This document shows, one piece after another, positions 9,785-20,593 of a stretch of DNA of 64,000 nt (its first letter is position 1; the number at the start of each line of letters is the position of its first letter). A program made the translations under genes and the position numbers. Origin of the DNA: Agapetus fuscipes (taxonomy: Eukaryota > Arthropoda > Insecta > Trichoptera > Glossosomatidae); assembly GCA_951799405.1 (NCBI GenBank), contig OX637353.1, positions 3,348,001 to 3,412,000 on the forward strand, read 5' to 3'. The notes under the pieces are model-generated. The model did not search any database. It was not told where the DNA came from and was given only the letters and a program-made list of their open reading frames with translations.

Positions 9785-10022
9785 ACAAGGTACAGGTAAG
9801 GGGGGCGGCCTTACGCCAACCATTTCAGTTGCAGTGTTTCCCAGCTTATGAGAGAGCTGGTACTCATTTCTTGTCAAGGCTGAGTAAACTTTGGCGGTAT
9901 TTTATTTTGGGGTTTGATATAAACATCGAAACGGGATATCATTACTGAAACCCTCGGCGGAATTCGAACCCGAGTTCACGGCATGAATGCAAGTACATTA
10001 CCAACTGTGCTATCACCGGACT
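9785..10022 (-). mobile_element. tRNA-derived SINE, diverged copy
   Basis: On the minus strand it begins with a tRNA-like head: A box TAGCACAGTTGG near 10010 and B box GGTTCGAATTC near 9970. The body carries 'ggcgtaaggccg' and 'ttacctgtac', which match the + strand copy at 29876-30185 block for block. It is a non-autonomous Pol III retrotransposon. It differs at many positions from the other copy, so it is older. Confidence 0.8.
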
Positions 10023-10374
10023 CATGCTGACCATCACCGGATAAAAAAAAACAAATCTGTACAGCAAATTTCAATAGAATACAATAATAAAACAAAACAC
10101 AAAGCTGTAAAAGACATTTCAATGCAAACCAATGATAAAATAAGACACAATCTTTAAAACACTTTAAAAACAATACAAAAATAAAACGAAACAGAAATCT
10201 TTAAAACATGCTTCAACACAATACAATAATGAAACAAAACGCAAATGTTCAAAACAAATTTCAATACAAGCCCAAGTAGTATAATGAAATTCCGCTTTTA
10301 GAAAATACTGATGGGGTGGAATTCCATATAATTGTAAAATTTAGCAAAATTGTTATCATTTTCATTGAATTATA
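10023..10374. other. Repetitive AT-rich spacer
   Basis: Imperfect repeats of 'aaaacaaaac..caat..aataaaa' spaced ~60 bp apart (10048-10265) suggest a decayed short tandem repeat. No coding sequence. Confidence 0.45.
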
Positions 10375-11396
10375 GGCTCAGTTTAGACACACGAAATTTT
10401 TTTGAAAAAGTTTCGATAGTGACGTCAAGCAAGATGGCCGCTCCGCAGTGACAGTTGCTGGCAATTTTGATATTATGATGATTTTTAAAAAATGCCGCAT
10501 GACCCGCTTATTTCGTAATGTTGGTCAGACTGAGTTGTCAGACATTTCCACTTCGGAGTTAAAATGTCTGAAAAGTCAAAGACAATAATGCTATGGACTC
10601 GACAATTTTGGTAGGTATTTTAAATTTTTTTGTTAATTTAAAACTCTAAAACCTTTATTTTCTGTGAAAACTAAAAACAATTCGGAAAATATAAAATAAT
10701 TGTTAACCCCTTGAAATGAAAAAGGAAGTTGGTAATAATTAAATTGAGTTTGTTCTTACTTTTGGATTAAAAACAATTTTATTTCACGACGGTGTTTTTT
10801 TCCATTGCAACGTTTTAATTATGAAATGATTCCGTGAAACTTTTCACGGAAGAAACATGTTAATCAACTATTTTTATAAGTCGTAATTAATTTCAGTCGT
10901 AAAGGAAGTCTTAAATTTAATGTTGGTCTCGGCAAATATGCGCCAAAAACAATGACACAATATAATGTGAACACAATATAAAATACCAATGCAATATTAA
11001 TGACACAATTGCAATATTGCATTCTGTTTCATAAAAATACTTTTGAGGTTAAGAACCCGTAATATATTTTCACAACTAACATTGGAATATTCAGCCAGTT
11101 TGTACAACACCACGATGAATTTTAAATTATCTGTATGATTCTTTTTTTTTACCGACGCATAGTTAAATTTAACACGTATTAAAATAATTTAATTCCTACA
11201 TTATTTTAATCCCATTCGATGTTTGAATAAACCGCAACAGCTAAATGTCATTAGAAGAAAAAGATTCTGTTTTGTTCAAAAAATATTTTGTTCAAATGTG
11301 TGTGGAGACGGAAAACCGATAGTTGCCGCTAAAAATCGCTGTCTGACGTCACTATCGAAACTTTTTCAAAAAAATTTCGTGTGTCTAAACTGAGCC
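10375..11396. mobile_element. Harbinger-like non-autonomous DNA transposon, copy A
   Basis: 1,022 bp bounded by terminal inverted repeats starting GGCTCAGTTTAGACACACG and extending inward ~50 bp through the TTTCGATAGTGACGTCA region. Flanks are ATA and TTA. A second copy (44386-53002) has a clean TAA duplication, which with the TIR supports a TWA-duplicating PIF/Harbinger-type family. No transposase ORF is present. It preserves the unoccupied site of the 7.8-kb element inserted in copy B, at 11099-11116 (gtttgtacaacaccacga). Confidence 0.8.
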
Positions 11397-11417
11397 TTAG
11401 TACTATGAACTAAATGT

Positions 11418-11458
11418 CGAAGCGCATATCGATATTACAAATATCGATATGCGCTTCG
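11418..11458. other. Near-perfect palindrome with two ATCGAT cores
   Basis: Arms of 19 bp (11418-11436 and 11440-11458) around a 3-nt loop. Each arm contains CATATCGATA. ATATCGAT is close to the insect DRE-type element (TATCGATA), so a promoter or insulator role is possible but unproven. It starts 22 bp after the Harbinger end. Confidence 0.6.
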
Positions 11459-11968
11459 CACAGCGCATCACTAGCTGAGCGGTGTCCGCCAGGCGGGTAG
11501 AGGCGAGGCGGTAACTCTCTCTTCTTCACCCCCGCAATACAAAATTTTTAAATCGTTTGACTTAGCTAAATTTTGTTACTCACTGGTGGAAAGTAATGTT
11601 GCTATTCTGCTTGGTTTTCTTCCTCGTGTCATGTTTACAACTTTTTACACAACAATTCACCATTTTTACTCAGATAATAATTGAAATGTTAGTCAACTGT
11701 CAAAAATGGGACCGACCCCCCCACGCGCCTGTCAGTTTGCGATCACGTGGTCGCGTTTGAACCAATGAGACGCTGTTCGCACTTGAGAACAAAAAGTGCT
11801 TACTGTTCGCACTTGGAAAGGCTCTCTCTATACATTATTATTACTCTATAGTCAAGACCAAAGTCAACCATAGTCAAAAATAATACAATTTAAACTTTGT
11901 AGAAAAAAAAATCTCATAATGCCCAGTATATATAAAAATTAAGAAATTTTGGAACAATTAAAAAAAAG
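11459..11968. other. Intergenic DNA, nothing recognised
   Basis: GC-richer around 11470-11510 and 11710-11770, with no ORF, TIR or tandem repeat that I can support. Confidence 0.45.
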
Positions 11969-12945
11969 GGGTTGTGCCCATAGAATTATCTTTGAAATTT
12001 TATATTTTGTAGGTAATTACATAAGTAATGATAAGAACCAATAAAAAAATAATACAATGAAATCTTTTTAGAAAAAAAAAAATCTAAAGTTGCACACTTT
12101 TTTAACAAAATTATTATTTTTTGGTACATTTCCAAATAGGAGGCAATCGATTTGAGGGGGTTGTGCCCATAGATTTTTTTTTGAAATTTTATATTTTGTA
12201 GGTAATTACAAAAGTAATGATACCAACTATATGAAAAAATGATACAATGAAATCTTTGTAGATAAAAAAATATCTAAAGTTGCACACTTTTTAACAAAAT
12301 TATTATTTTTTGGTACATTTCCAAATAGGAGGTAGTCGATTTGAAGGGGTTGTGCCCATAGATTTTTTTTTGAAATTTTATATTTTGTAGGTAATTACAT
12401 AAGTAATGATACCAACCATATGAAAAATTATACAATGAAACCTTTGTAGATAAAAAAATATCTAAATTTGCACACTTTTTAACAAAATGATTATTTTTTG
12501 GTACATTTCCAAATAGGAGGTAGTCGATTTGAGGGGGTTGTGCCCATAGATTTTTTTTTGAAATTTTATATTTTGTAGGTAATTACATAAGTAATGATAC
12601 CAACCATATGAAAAATGATACAATGAAATTTTTGTAGATAAAAAAATATCTTAAGTTGCACACTTTTTTACAAAATTATTATTTTTTGGTACATTTCCAA
12701 AATAGGAGGCAGTCGATTTGAGGGGGTTGTGCCCATAGATTTTTTTTTGAAATTTTATATTTTGTAGGTAATTACATAAGTAATGATACCAACTAAATGA
12801 AAAAATGATACAATGAAATCTTTGTAGATAAAAAAATATCTAAAGTTGCACACTTTTTAACAAAATTATTATTTTTTGGTATATTTCACAATAGGAGGCA
12901 GTCGATTTGAGGGGGATGTGCCCATATAATTTTTATACCAACCAA
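11969..12945 (+). repeat. ~187-bp satellite, about five units
   Basis: The phrase 'ggggttgtgcccata' recurs near 11969, 12158, 12346, 12535, 12724 and, as a variant, 12913, giving a period of ~187-190 bp. Each unit also holds 'ttttgtaggtaattaca..aagtaatgata' and 'gttgcacacttttt'. Units differ by small changes only. The period is close to a nucleosome repeat length. No coding capacity. Confidence 0.9.
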
Positions 12946-13002
12946 GTCAAATAAATTATACCAACACATAAGCCTAGGAAACAGTAACACAATACTTTTA
13001 TT

Positions 13003-13281
13003 CTTTTCCCTATCAACCCGGCTGGATGACGACACAATATTATGCATGCTTAATCACGTGCGGACCTCATGTATCATTTTCGTGTATCATTTTTTGTCTA
13101 TGCTAAGTAAATGCTCATTTTATACCAAAGATGTTTTTGAATTTACTGATTTCGCGCTTTTTTTAGCCCTCCCTACCATAGACAAAGCCTCTGGAAAGGT
13201 ACGTTTTATTTTCCCTACATTTAGGGATTTGTTTTTGTTTACAGCATAGGGGGCTATCTTTGGAGGCTGTTTTCACAAGTC
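13003..13281 (-). repeat. Dispersed repeat, relative of 53006-53130 and 44340-44385
   Basis: Bases ~13140-13275 match, in reverse, the DNA on both sides of the Harbinger insertion at 44386-53002 (ctatgctgtaaacaaaaac, gtagggaaaataaaacg, tttgtctatgg). A third partial copy is at ~54785-54830. The left part (13003-13036) has the AGCAACCC-type motif also found at five other places. Probably an old DNA transposon. Confidence 0.6.
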
Positions 13282-13542
13282 TTATGCCCGCTTTCCACTG
13301 CGAGCGGGAAATAGCTGAGCGGGAGCGGGAAATAGCTGAGCGGAGCGTAGTGAAATAGTTTTGGCCTTCCATTGCGAAAGAGTTTTAAAAAATAATGGTA
13401 TTTGCCTTCCACAGCCAACGAGCTCGACGGAGTGAGCTAGGCGAGAAATGAGATGAGTCAGATGAAAGAGTTGTTTGCCTTCCATCTACAGCGGGCTTAG
13501 CGGAGCCAGTGTTGCCACCTTAGTTTTAGTAATGGGGGCAAT

Positions 13543-13980
13543 AGGGTATTTGCACTTTTTTATTTTATTTCATAAAATGGTAGGCTATATTTTTTAAAAT
13601 GCATTTGCGTTTTTAAAAAAATTATATGTGCCTTAGTTTTTAAATTATAGCTCTTTAAAATTCGCGTATTTTCCATTTCCGCTAAAACAGGTCATTGCTT
13701 TATTCGGGCGGATATGACGTCAGATCTTCGGAGTTTAGGTGTCAAATGGCCCAGGTAGTCGGTTTGACAGCGACGTTTGTCGTCAAAATGACGACACACG
13801 TCCCTAACCGTTTACATTGCTTTTTTGGCGGGTTGTAAATTCTCCGCATTTTATTTTTCAAAATTATCAATGATATCTTTATTTTTTCTACTTAAAAAAT
13901 ATATGGTTGTGATCCTTGAAATGTACTCTACACAACCATATTATTTTCAACCGTTTTCCCTACCACTGCAACTTCCCTAT
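13543..13980. repeat. GGGTATTTG-ended MITE-like insert, diverged
   Basis: Begins GGGTATTTGCAC and ends near GTTGCA..CCCTA, in the same position in H1 that a ~595-bp relative occupies in H2 (28560-29154). Interior sequences are largely different but share GACGTCA-type motifs. It may be an old member of that family or a replaced interior. Confidence 0.45.
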
Positions 13981-14580
13981 TGAAGAAGCTAAAAAGGGCT
14001 AGATCGGGCTAAAAGGAGCACAAAAAGAGTTGGTGTAAAAAAGGCTAAAAAAACACCTGGACTAATGATTTCAATTGCTTACGTATTTATTTTTTAGTTT
14101 GAATCACAATAATTTTTTTCAAAATTAGGTTCAAAAATAGAAAATATTAGTTATTTTACAAACTAAAATTAACAAATTTTCCGTTTAGAATCATTTAGTT
14201 GCCATAGATATGTTGCCATAATCGAACAAATGGTATCTACCAAAAAAAAAAACAATATATATGACAAAAATCGCGAAAGTTCGATGTTATCGCGATGTTA
14301 GCATGGCGCAAATTTCAGATTTTCGTACAATATTTTTAAGTAAATGAAAAGGGCTAGATAGCCCTTTTCGGGCTAAATCATTAAACAACGAGTTCACCTA
14401 CAGTAAAAAGTGCTAGATCTAGCCCCAAAAGGGCTAAGGTGGCAACACTGAGCGGAGCCAACTAGTGTGTGACAGCTCGTTGCAGCCTAAGCCCAGATCA
14501 AACGTTTTAATTATTAATAAAAAAGTTTTTTTTTGTTTCGAAAAATAAAAAGTACCTAATGTATTATTTTGCTTTAATAC

Positions 14581-15050
14581 TGTTACGAAATTAGGGTTCA
14601 ATTGTCTTCAAATTAAAAATACACAGGTCTTCTTCAATAGTTATTTATTTTACACAGTTACAAAATTTATTTTCACACTACTTTCTCGATTATTCCACTT
14701 GGTTTTGGTTCACTGATCAGATGACTTCGATGTGTTTGTAAGTCTCTATGATACTGGCCCGCTCTGCAGGCCATTCGCACCTTTATACTCTTCAGAGCAG
14801 TATGATCCAGAACTAAAGTCGCCAGACGGTTCCAGAGTAATTATTACTTCGATGTTTCACGTACTACCTAGACACAACCAAAATCCTACCTACCAATGCA
14901 ATACAGTATTCCTATAATTATAACAAATACCTACTTAGCCTAGAGAATTCTACACTTATACATAATTATCGATCTTACCTACCAATACTTTTGAGGATTC
15001 TTATAACTATAACTACCCATACTTATTTCAATATTTATATTTACATAACA
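14581..15050 (-). repeat. 3' LTR of Gypsy copy 2
   Basis: 470 bp, from TGTTACG at 14581 to TACATAACA at 15050 on the + strand. Its inner end touches the pol stop codon (15051-15053). Confidence 0.95.
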
Positions 15051-18000
15051 CTACCCCCCACCTAGACTGTTTCGTCCCGGAACAGTCTTGACTCTGTGTA
15101 GGTAGGGGCATGCTGATCCACGTCGACACCCTGTGGTCAGGAAGAAGTGGCAGTCCACGGATTTCTCCCCACTGGCTCTCGGCTGCGCTTGCTCGCAGCA
15201 CACCATGACGCTGATGCCGACTCCCGAGAACACTGCTTCAATCATACTCCGGATTATCCGCCAGTCTCGATTAGCGCGGCCGCCACCCATCTTCGGTATT
15301 GCCAGACGCGCCTGCTGATCCTCCAACATGTAGTCACGCAGCTCAACAAGGCCGTCCCACAATGCCTTGTGGTCCTCTTCCAGGTTGCTGGAATCCGGGA
15401 CAACCAGGCAGTATGCTTGTTGACGCCCCTTCGGTAGTCTCAGAGCTCTTCCTTGCGGGCTGCTCGAGGGTTGCGGTTCTCCGAATTTGTATCGGAAGAC
15501 CCGTGCAATTCCTCTAGACATATCTAGATCTTCCGGTACACTGCATGCCAGTGTGTGGTCCCTAGTGACCTCAAATAAGTCCTTGTGGACTTCTGTGGTC
15601 ACTCCATGGCGAAACTTCTGCCCTGCCTTCGCGTTCTCCCAAAACGTCTCAAAGGCTGGTGATCTTTCGGATGCGACGCACTGTCGTACTTTTTGGGCTG
15701 GTTGGTCATCATTATCGCCTAGGTATGGTGAGAGGCGATTGTAGTGCACGACCCTTGGTTTTCCGTTTGGTCTCTTTTTTATGCGGTAGACCACATCGTT
15801 GATGCGCTCCAAGATCTCGTACGGCCCGTCCCAGGAACGCTGAAGTTTCGGACAGTATCCTTGGCGCCTCTTGGGGTCAAAAAGCCACACCCAGTCACCA
15901 GCTTTGTACCCCATGCTGTCAGCTCTGGTGTCATAGCGCTCCTTCATTTGATCGCTGGCTTCCCCGATGTTCATGCGGACCTGATCATGGATGTCATCCA
16001 GCCTCCTGCGAAGGTCTGTCACATAGTCTTCTCCGGCTAGGTCTTCACCTGGTTTGCAGCCAAATTTGAGATCACAAGGAAGTCGCATTTCTCGCCCAAA
16101 CAGTATGCTGCTGGGAGTCTTCTTCGTCGTTTCCTGAACAGCCGACCGGTAAGCCAATAAGAACAAAGGCAGATGTCGGTCCCAGTCCCGCTGATGGCTG
16201 GACACTACTTTGGCTAAGTACCTCCCCACGGTACGGTTCATCCTTTCCACCATTCCATCAGACTGTGGATGTAGCGCAGTGGTCCTGGTCTTGTAGATCC
16301 CTAGCCGCTCACACATTTGCTGGAAGATAGCAGCTTCAAAGTTCCTTCCCTGATCAGAATGTAATTCCAGGGGTACGCCAAACCTGCTGATAAATTCGGT
16401 AACTAGAACTTCAGTCACGGTTACGGCCTCTTGGTTAGGGATTGAGTAAGCTTCCACCCACTTGCTGAAGTAATCCATCACCACCATGATGTACTTGTTA
16501 CCCTTCTCAGTTGTAGGAAATGGGCCAGCTATGTCGATGGCAATTCTTTCAAAGGGGCTGCCAACATTGTACTGACGCATTGGTGCTCGCCTTTTCCTTT
16601 GCGGTCCATTGGCCGTTGCACAGGTTACACATTTTCGACACCAATCTTTGACGTCTTCGCTGCAGTTGATCCAGTAAAATCGCTCTTTCACTTTCTCCAG
16701 CGTCTTCTTAACGCCTAGATGTCCTCCAGAAGTTCCTCCATGCAGCAGTCCAAGGATTTCCGGTACTCGGCTCCTCGGAACGAGGGTTTGCTTTCTTCTA
16801 AGTGTGCCGTCTTCCTTCTCGATCTTTCGTTTCAGAAACCCTCCTTCTATCACTATGGATCCCCATTGAGCCCAATAAGCCTTGACAGTTGGTGATAAGG
16901 GGGCGAGTTTTTCCCAGGTTGGCCTTTCTCCTTCTCGCGCCCATTCCATCACATACTTCAAGTCCGGATCATTCAGTTGGTCTTGCGCCAATTTTTCATC
17001 TTGCCAGTCCTCATCTTCGGTGGTCGTCCTTTGGACAATTGCTACCTTGTCCTCCATCTTGCTGCAATGTTTGCAGTCACTGGCGCATGGTCGTCTGGAT
17101 AATGCGTCCGCATTTCGATGAAGCGTGCCAGGTCTATGTTCGGAGTCATAATCATACTCCTGGAGCCTTTCAATCCATCTAGCCACTTGCCCTTCTGGGT
17201 TTTTGAATTTCAGAAGCCAAACCAGTGCAGCATGATCAGTCCGTAGTGTGAATTTTCTCCCGTACAAGTATTTGCGGAAGTGTTCCACTGATTTTATCAC
17301 GGCAAGAAGCTCTCGTCTGGTCACGCAATAATTTCGTTCTGGCTTGGAAAGCACTTTACTGAAGTAACCCAGAACAGTCTCATGCCCATCCTGTATTTGG
17401 GAAAGGACGCCTCCTATCCCCACATTACTAGCGTCGGTATCCAGGATGAACTTTCCATCTTTTCGTGGGTAGCTCAAGATGGGGGCACTTGTTAATCTTC
17501 CCTTAAGCTCTTCAAATGCTTGTGCGCAGGAATCACTCCAATGGAAGCGAGTGTTTTCTTCCGTAAGCTTGGTGAGCGGTTTTGCAATGTCCGCAAATCT
17601 TGGCACAAACCTCCTGTAATAAGTGCACAGCCCCAGGAAACTCCTAGTTTCATGTTTGTCCTTCAGCACGGGCCAGTCTCTTACTGCCTTGATTTTGGCA
17701 GGGTCAACTTCAACTCCACGTTGAGAAACTATGTGTCCCAGGTAATTTACTTGTTTCTTGAACAGGTTACACTTTTTCGGGTTGAGCTTCAGTCCAGCGT
17801 CTTGTAGTCGCCCGAAAACTTGCTCCAGATTTCTCAACTGATGGTTGAAGTCCTTTCCCAGGATGATTATGTCATCCAAGTATACCAGGCAGGTTTCCCA
17901 TGATAGTCCTCGCAGCACATTCTCCATCAGCCTTTCAAACGTGGCGGGGGCATTGCATAAGCCAAATGGCATCACGGTGAACTGCCAAAGTCCAGATCCA

Positions 18001-19313
18001 GTCGAGAATGCAGTTTTCTCCTTATCTTTGGCATCCAATTCAACTTGCCAGTAGCCACTTTTCAGGTCCAATGTGGAAAAAATGGTGCATCCTGCCAATG
18101 TGTCCAAGGTGTCGTCAATCCTTGGCAGAGGGTAACTATCCTTTTTCGTAACATCGTTGAGCAGTCTGTAGTCCACACAAAATCTCGTGGTACCATCCTT
18201 CTTTTTCACCAGTACCACCGGGGATGTCCAAGGGCTACTTGATGGTTCTATGATGCCATCCTTGCTCATGTCTTTGATGATCTTGTCAGCTTCTTCCCGC
18301 TTTGCAAAGGGTAGTCTTCTTGGAGCCTGTTTTATTGGTCTCGCTTCTCCGGTGTCTATGCTATGTCGCACTACCTTGGTTCTTCCCAGACGGCCATTAG
18401 AGTCCTCGAAAATGTTCTGGTAGCGGCAGATCAAACTCCTCACTCTCCGTTTGTTTTCCTCGGTTAGACCTTGGGAAGCGTCGTGGACCAGGGCTTCCAA
18501 TTGTGTTGACAATTTGTTTCCTTCGCATGACATGTTTGTCATCTGTTGCACAATGGAAGTTATCCTCTCACATCTGCCCAAAACAAAACCTTCATTCATT
18601 TTAACTGGGTAGCTGTTCACATTCATGATCTTGACAGGAATGGTCTCCTTTGCGCGAATCACTGTTCTTGCCACCATGACTCCTTTGTTAACATTGTCCA
18701 TGTTCTCCGGTTCTATCATACAGATTTGGTCATTTGTACTACTGGAATCCAGGCGGGCACTCACTATCATCTCGGATCGCCCCTTCACTTCGGTATTCTT
18801 GGCTAGGATAACACGTGCAGCCAGTTCTTTCCGTCTTTGCAGGATGACTTCTTCATTTCCAATTTTAATGGACCCTTTCTTTAAATTTAAACTGCACCCA
18901 AATCTGTCCAGTATGTCCATTCCCAATATAACGTCTTCTTCAATGTTGGCCACCAACGTCCGATGATCAAAAGTGGTGCTGCCAATTTGGAAGGTGGCAA
19001 TCGTCTCCCCATACACCTGTGCTGACTCTCCCGTGGCGGTGTGCAGAGACCACTTTGTTGGTGCAATCTGCTTACCTCGTGCCACTATGTCGCGTCTCAG
19101 AATTGTCCTGGTTGCTCCCGTGTCCACCAGTAGTTCACGAGTTACTCCATCTATTATGCCATTGATAAAAATGCTGCTGGCTTTTCCTCTCACGGTTGCG
19201 ACAGTAGCAGCAGATTTCAGGGCCTCTCCAGCGTGGGTCAACGGTTGCCCCTTCCCATTAACCCTTTCTAGTTTTCCGCAGCCTGTTTTCTGGGTTTCTG
19301 AGGCTTGGGACAC
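15051..19313 (-). CDS. pol: Pol polyprotein with macro domain and intact CCCH finger, copy 2
   Basis: 1420 codons, reached by -1 frameshift from Gag (46-nt overlap, 19268-19313). Protease, RT, RNase H, integrase, GPY/F and macro domain are as in copy 1, with only scattered substitutions (for example D to H near the macro helix and E to K before the RT). The C-terminus is the ancestral form: C-x7-C-x5-C-x3-H is complete (HFFLTTG, RRGSA, PYL spacers), followed by ~16 residues ending NSLGGG. The stop codon directly abuts the 3' LTR, so the purine tract is coding. The macro domain has DLF, EDLDM, GIA and KFG in register with TARG1/OARD1, but the positions of the TARG1 catalytic Lys and Asp appear to be Pro and Ala. 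Binding rather than hydrolysis is therefore the better guess. Confidence 0.95.
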   Translation of the reverse strand: MSQASETQKTGCGKLERVNGKGQPLTHAGEALKSAATVATVRGKASSIFINGIIDGVTRELLVDTGATRTILRRDIVARGKQIAPTKWSLHTATGESAQVYGETIATFQIGSTTFDHRTLVANIEEDVILGMDILDRFGCSLNLKKGSIKIGNEEVILQRRKELAARVILAKNTEVKGRSEMIVSARLDSSSTNDQICMIEPENMDNVNKGVMVARTVIRAKETIPVKIMNVNSYPVKMNEGFVLGRCERITSIVQQMTNMSCEGNKLSTQLEALVHDASQGLTEENKRRVRSLICRYQNIFEDSNGRLGRTKVVRHSIDTGEARPIKQAPRRLPFAKREEADKIIKDMSKDGIIEPSSSPWTSPVVLVKKKDGTTRFCVDYRLLNDVTKKDSYPLPRIDDTLDTLAGCTIFSTLDLKSGYWQVELDAKDKEKTAFSTGSGLWQFTVMPFGLCNAPATFERLMENVLRGLSWETCLVYLDDIIILGKDFNHQLRNLEQVFGRLQDAGLKLNPKKCNLFKKQVNYLGHIVSQRGVEVDPAKIKAVRDWPVLKDKHETRSFLGLCTYYRRFVPRFADIAKPLTKLTEENTRFHWSDSCAQAFEELKGRLTSAPILSYPRKDGKFILDTDASNVGIGGVLSQIQDGHETVLGYFSKVLSKPERNYCVTRRELLAVIKSVEHFRKYLYGRKFTLRTDHAALVWLLKFKNPEGQVARWIERLQEYDYDSEHRPGTLHRNADALSRRPCASDCKHCSKMEDKVAIVQRTTTEDEDWQDEKLAQDQLNDPDLKYVMEWAREGERPTWEKLAPLSPTVKAYWAQWGSIVIEGGFLKRKIEKEDGTLRRKQTLVPRSRVPEILGLLHGGTSGGHLGVKKTLEKVKERFYWINCSEDVKDWCRKCVTCATANGPQRKRRAPMRQYNVGSPFERIAIDIAGPFPTTEKGNKYIMVVMDYFSKWVEAYSIPNQEAVTVTEVLVTEFISRFGVPLELHSDQGRNFEAAIFQQMCERLGIYKTRTTALHPQSDGMVERMNRTVGRYLAKVVSSHQRDWDRHLPLFLLAYRSAVQETTKKTPSSILFGREMRLPCDLKFGCKPGEDLAGEDYVTDLRRRLDDIHDQVRMNIGEASDQMKERYDTRADSMGYKAGDWVWLFDPKRRQGYCPKLQRSWDGPYEILERINDVVYRIKKRPNGKPRVVHYNRLSPYLGDNDDQPAQKVRQCVASERSPAFETFWENAKAGQKFRHGVTTEVHKDLFEVTRDHTLACSVPEDLDMSRGIARVFRYKFGEPQPSSSPQGRALRLPKGRQQAYCLVVPDSSNLEEDHKALWDGLVELRDYMLEDQQARLAIPKMGGGRANRDWRIIRSMIEAVFSGVGISVMVCCEQAQPRASGEKSVDCHFFLTTGCRRGSACPYLHRVKTVPGRNSLGGG

Positions 19314-20593
19314 TTGGTGCTAAGGTGGCCCAGCTGTCCGCAGTTCCAGCAGCGTGGGTCTCGTCTTCGAGGTCTCAGACGTTCCAGCACTTTTTCAATT
19401 AGCTCCTCGGTTGTAGGTAGCTTGACCTCCTCTGCCTCGACTGCACGAACCCTGGCGTGGCCCCTGATGGACTGTTTGACAGCCTCAAACTCGAGAGCTT
19501 GGCTGAGCGCCTCGTTCAAAGCCTTGGGATGGGCCAGTTTTACGGCTTGTTGCGTCTCCCATTCCCGCAATCCATTTAGGAACTTGTCCACTGCCAAGCT
19601 CTCACAGATGTCGTCGGAGGCTGTCGGGTAAGCGTCTCGTACCAGGCGGGCGATGTCCATTTCAAACTCCTGGAGGCTCTCGTTGGGCTTCTGCACCCTT
19701 GTGTTCAGCTGCGACTTGTACAGCTGCTCCAGGCACTTGTGGCCATAGCGCATATCCAAGCGCTGCTTCAGCTGCCCAAAGTCACCACGGTTGTCCAGGG
19801 GTATGGCCTGCAGAACCCTGAGAGCGTCTCCTCGGAGCGACAGGCTGAGAACCGAAGCCTTCTTCTGCTGGCTCCAGGCTCCCATCATGGCAGCCGTCTC
19901 AAAGAGGGTCAAGTATTCCTCCCACGACGTCTTCCCGTCGAAGGTTGGGAGGTTGTGCTTTGCTAGGGAAGGGTCATCATCCCCTCTTGTGACCCTGGTT
20001 GGAGTTGAGCATCCCTGGTCGATCTCGTCGTGAAGGCCTTTGGGGGATATCCTGGTGGACTCCATCTGGCACTTGTCAGCCAGCTCGGCACGCAGACGGT
20101 CCTCCAGGGTGGAAATGCGGGTTTTCATTTCCGCAACTGTTTCCTCAAAACCAGTCAGCTTCACCTCTATTTCTCCTTTCAGGGTTGTGAGACTATCCGC
20201 TATCTCCGCCTTCAGGGTCCTGGCGTTGTCAGCCATCTCCGCCTTCAGGTCTTCCCTCAGGGTCTTGGAATTGTCAGCCATTTTCTCCTCCAGGGTCCTG
20301 GCGTTGTCAGCCATCTCCACTTTCAGGTTCTTGGCGTTGTCAGCCATCTCCCCTTTCAGCTTTTCCTCCATGGAAGTGAAGTTTCCGGTGATGCTGAGGT
20401 TTAGCTCGTCCAAGGCGCGGTCCCCTCCAGACGCCATGACAAAATATGCCGGGTCTTCGCCTGACTGTTCTAAGGCCTCCATGAGGCGTGCCTGTAAGGC
20501 CGCCTTCCCTCCTGAGGTCTCCAGGTCCCTCTCCAGAAGCTCATTTTTAAGCTCAGTGACTTTGAGGTCCTTGATGTTCACTTTGGTTGCCAT
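19268..20593 (-). CDS. gag: Gag polyprotein, copy 2
   Basis: 441 residues from the ATG at 20593-20591, the position equivalent to the copy 1 start; the open frame extends three codons upstream but only to a TTG. The N-terminal SAP-like domain, capsid region and C-x2-C-x4-H-x4-C knuckle match copy 1. The coiled coil (~residues 75-150) differs by reshuffled repeat units (NSKTLREDLKAEM, NARTLKAEI, DSLTTLKGE) while overall length is nearly kept. This points to unit gain, loss or conversion between copies. The -1 overlap with pol is the same as in copy 1. Confidence 0.93.
   Translation of the reverse strand: MATKVNIKDLKVTELKNELLERDLETSGGKAALQARLMEALEQSGEDPAYFVMASGGDRALDELNLSITGNFTSMEEKLKGEMADNAKNLKVEMADNARTLEEKMADNSKTLREDLKAEMADNARTLKAEIADSLTTLKGEIEVKLTGFEETVAEMKTRISTLEDRLRAELADKCQMESTRISPKGLHDEIDQGCSTPTRVTRGDDDPSLAKHNLPTFDGKTSWEEYLTLFETAAMMGAWSQQKKASVLSLSLRGDALRVLQAIPLDNRGDFGQLKQRLDMRYGHKCLEQLYKSQLNTRVQKPNESLQEFEMDIARLVRDAYPTASDDICESLAVDKFLNGLREWETQQAVKLAHPKALNEALSQALEFEAVKQSIRGHARVRAVEAEEVKLPTTEELIEKVLERLRPRRRDPRCWNCGQLGHLSTKCPKPQKPRKQAAEN

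Noticed and set aside
7050..14580. The two Gypsy copies and the DNA between them as one composite transposon
   Set aside because: Each copy has its own 4-bp duplication and LTR pair, so they are independent insertions.
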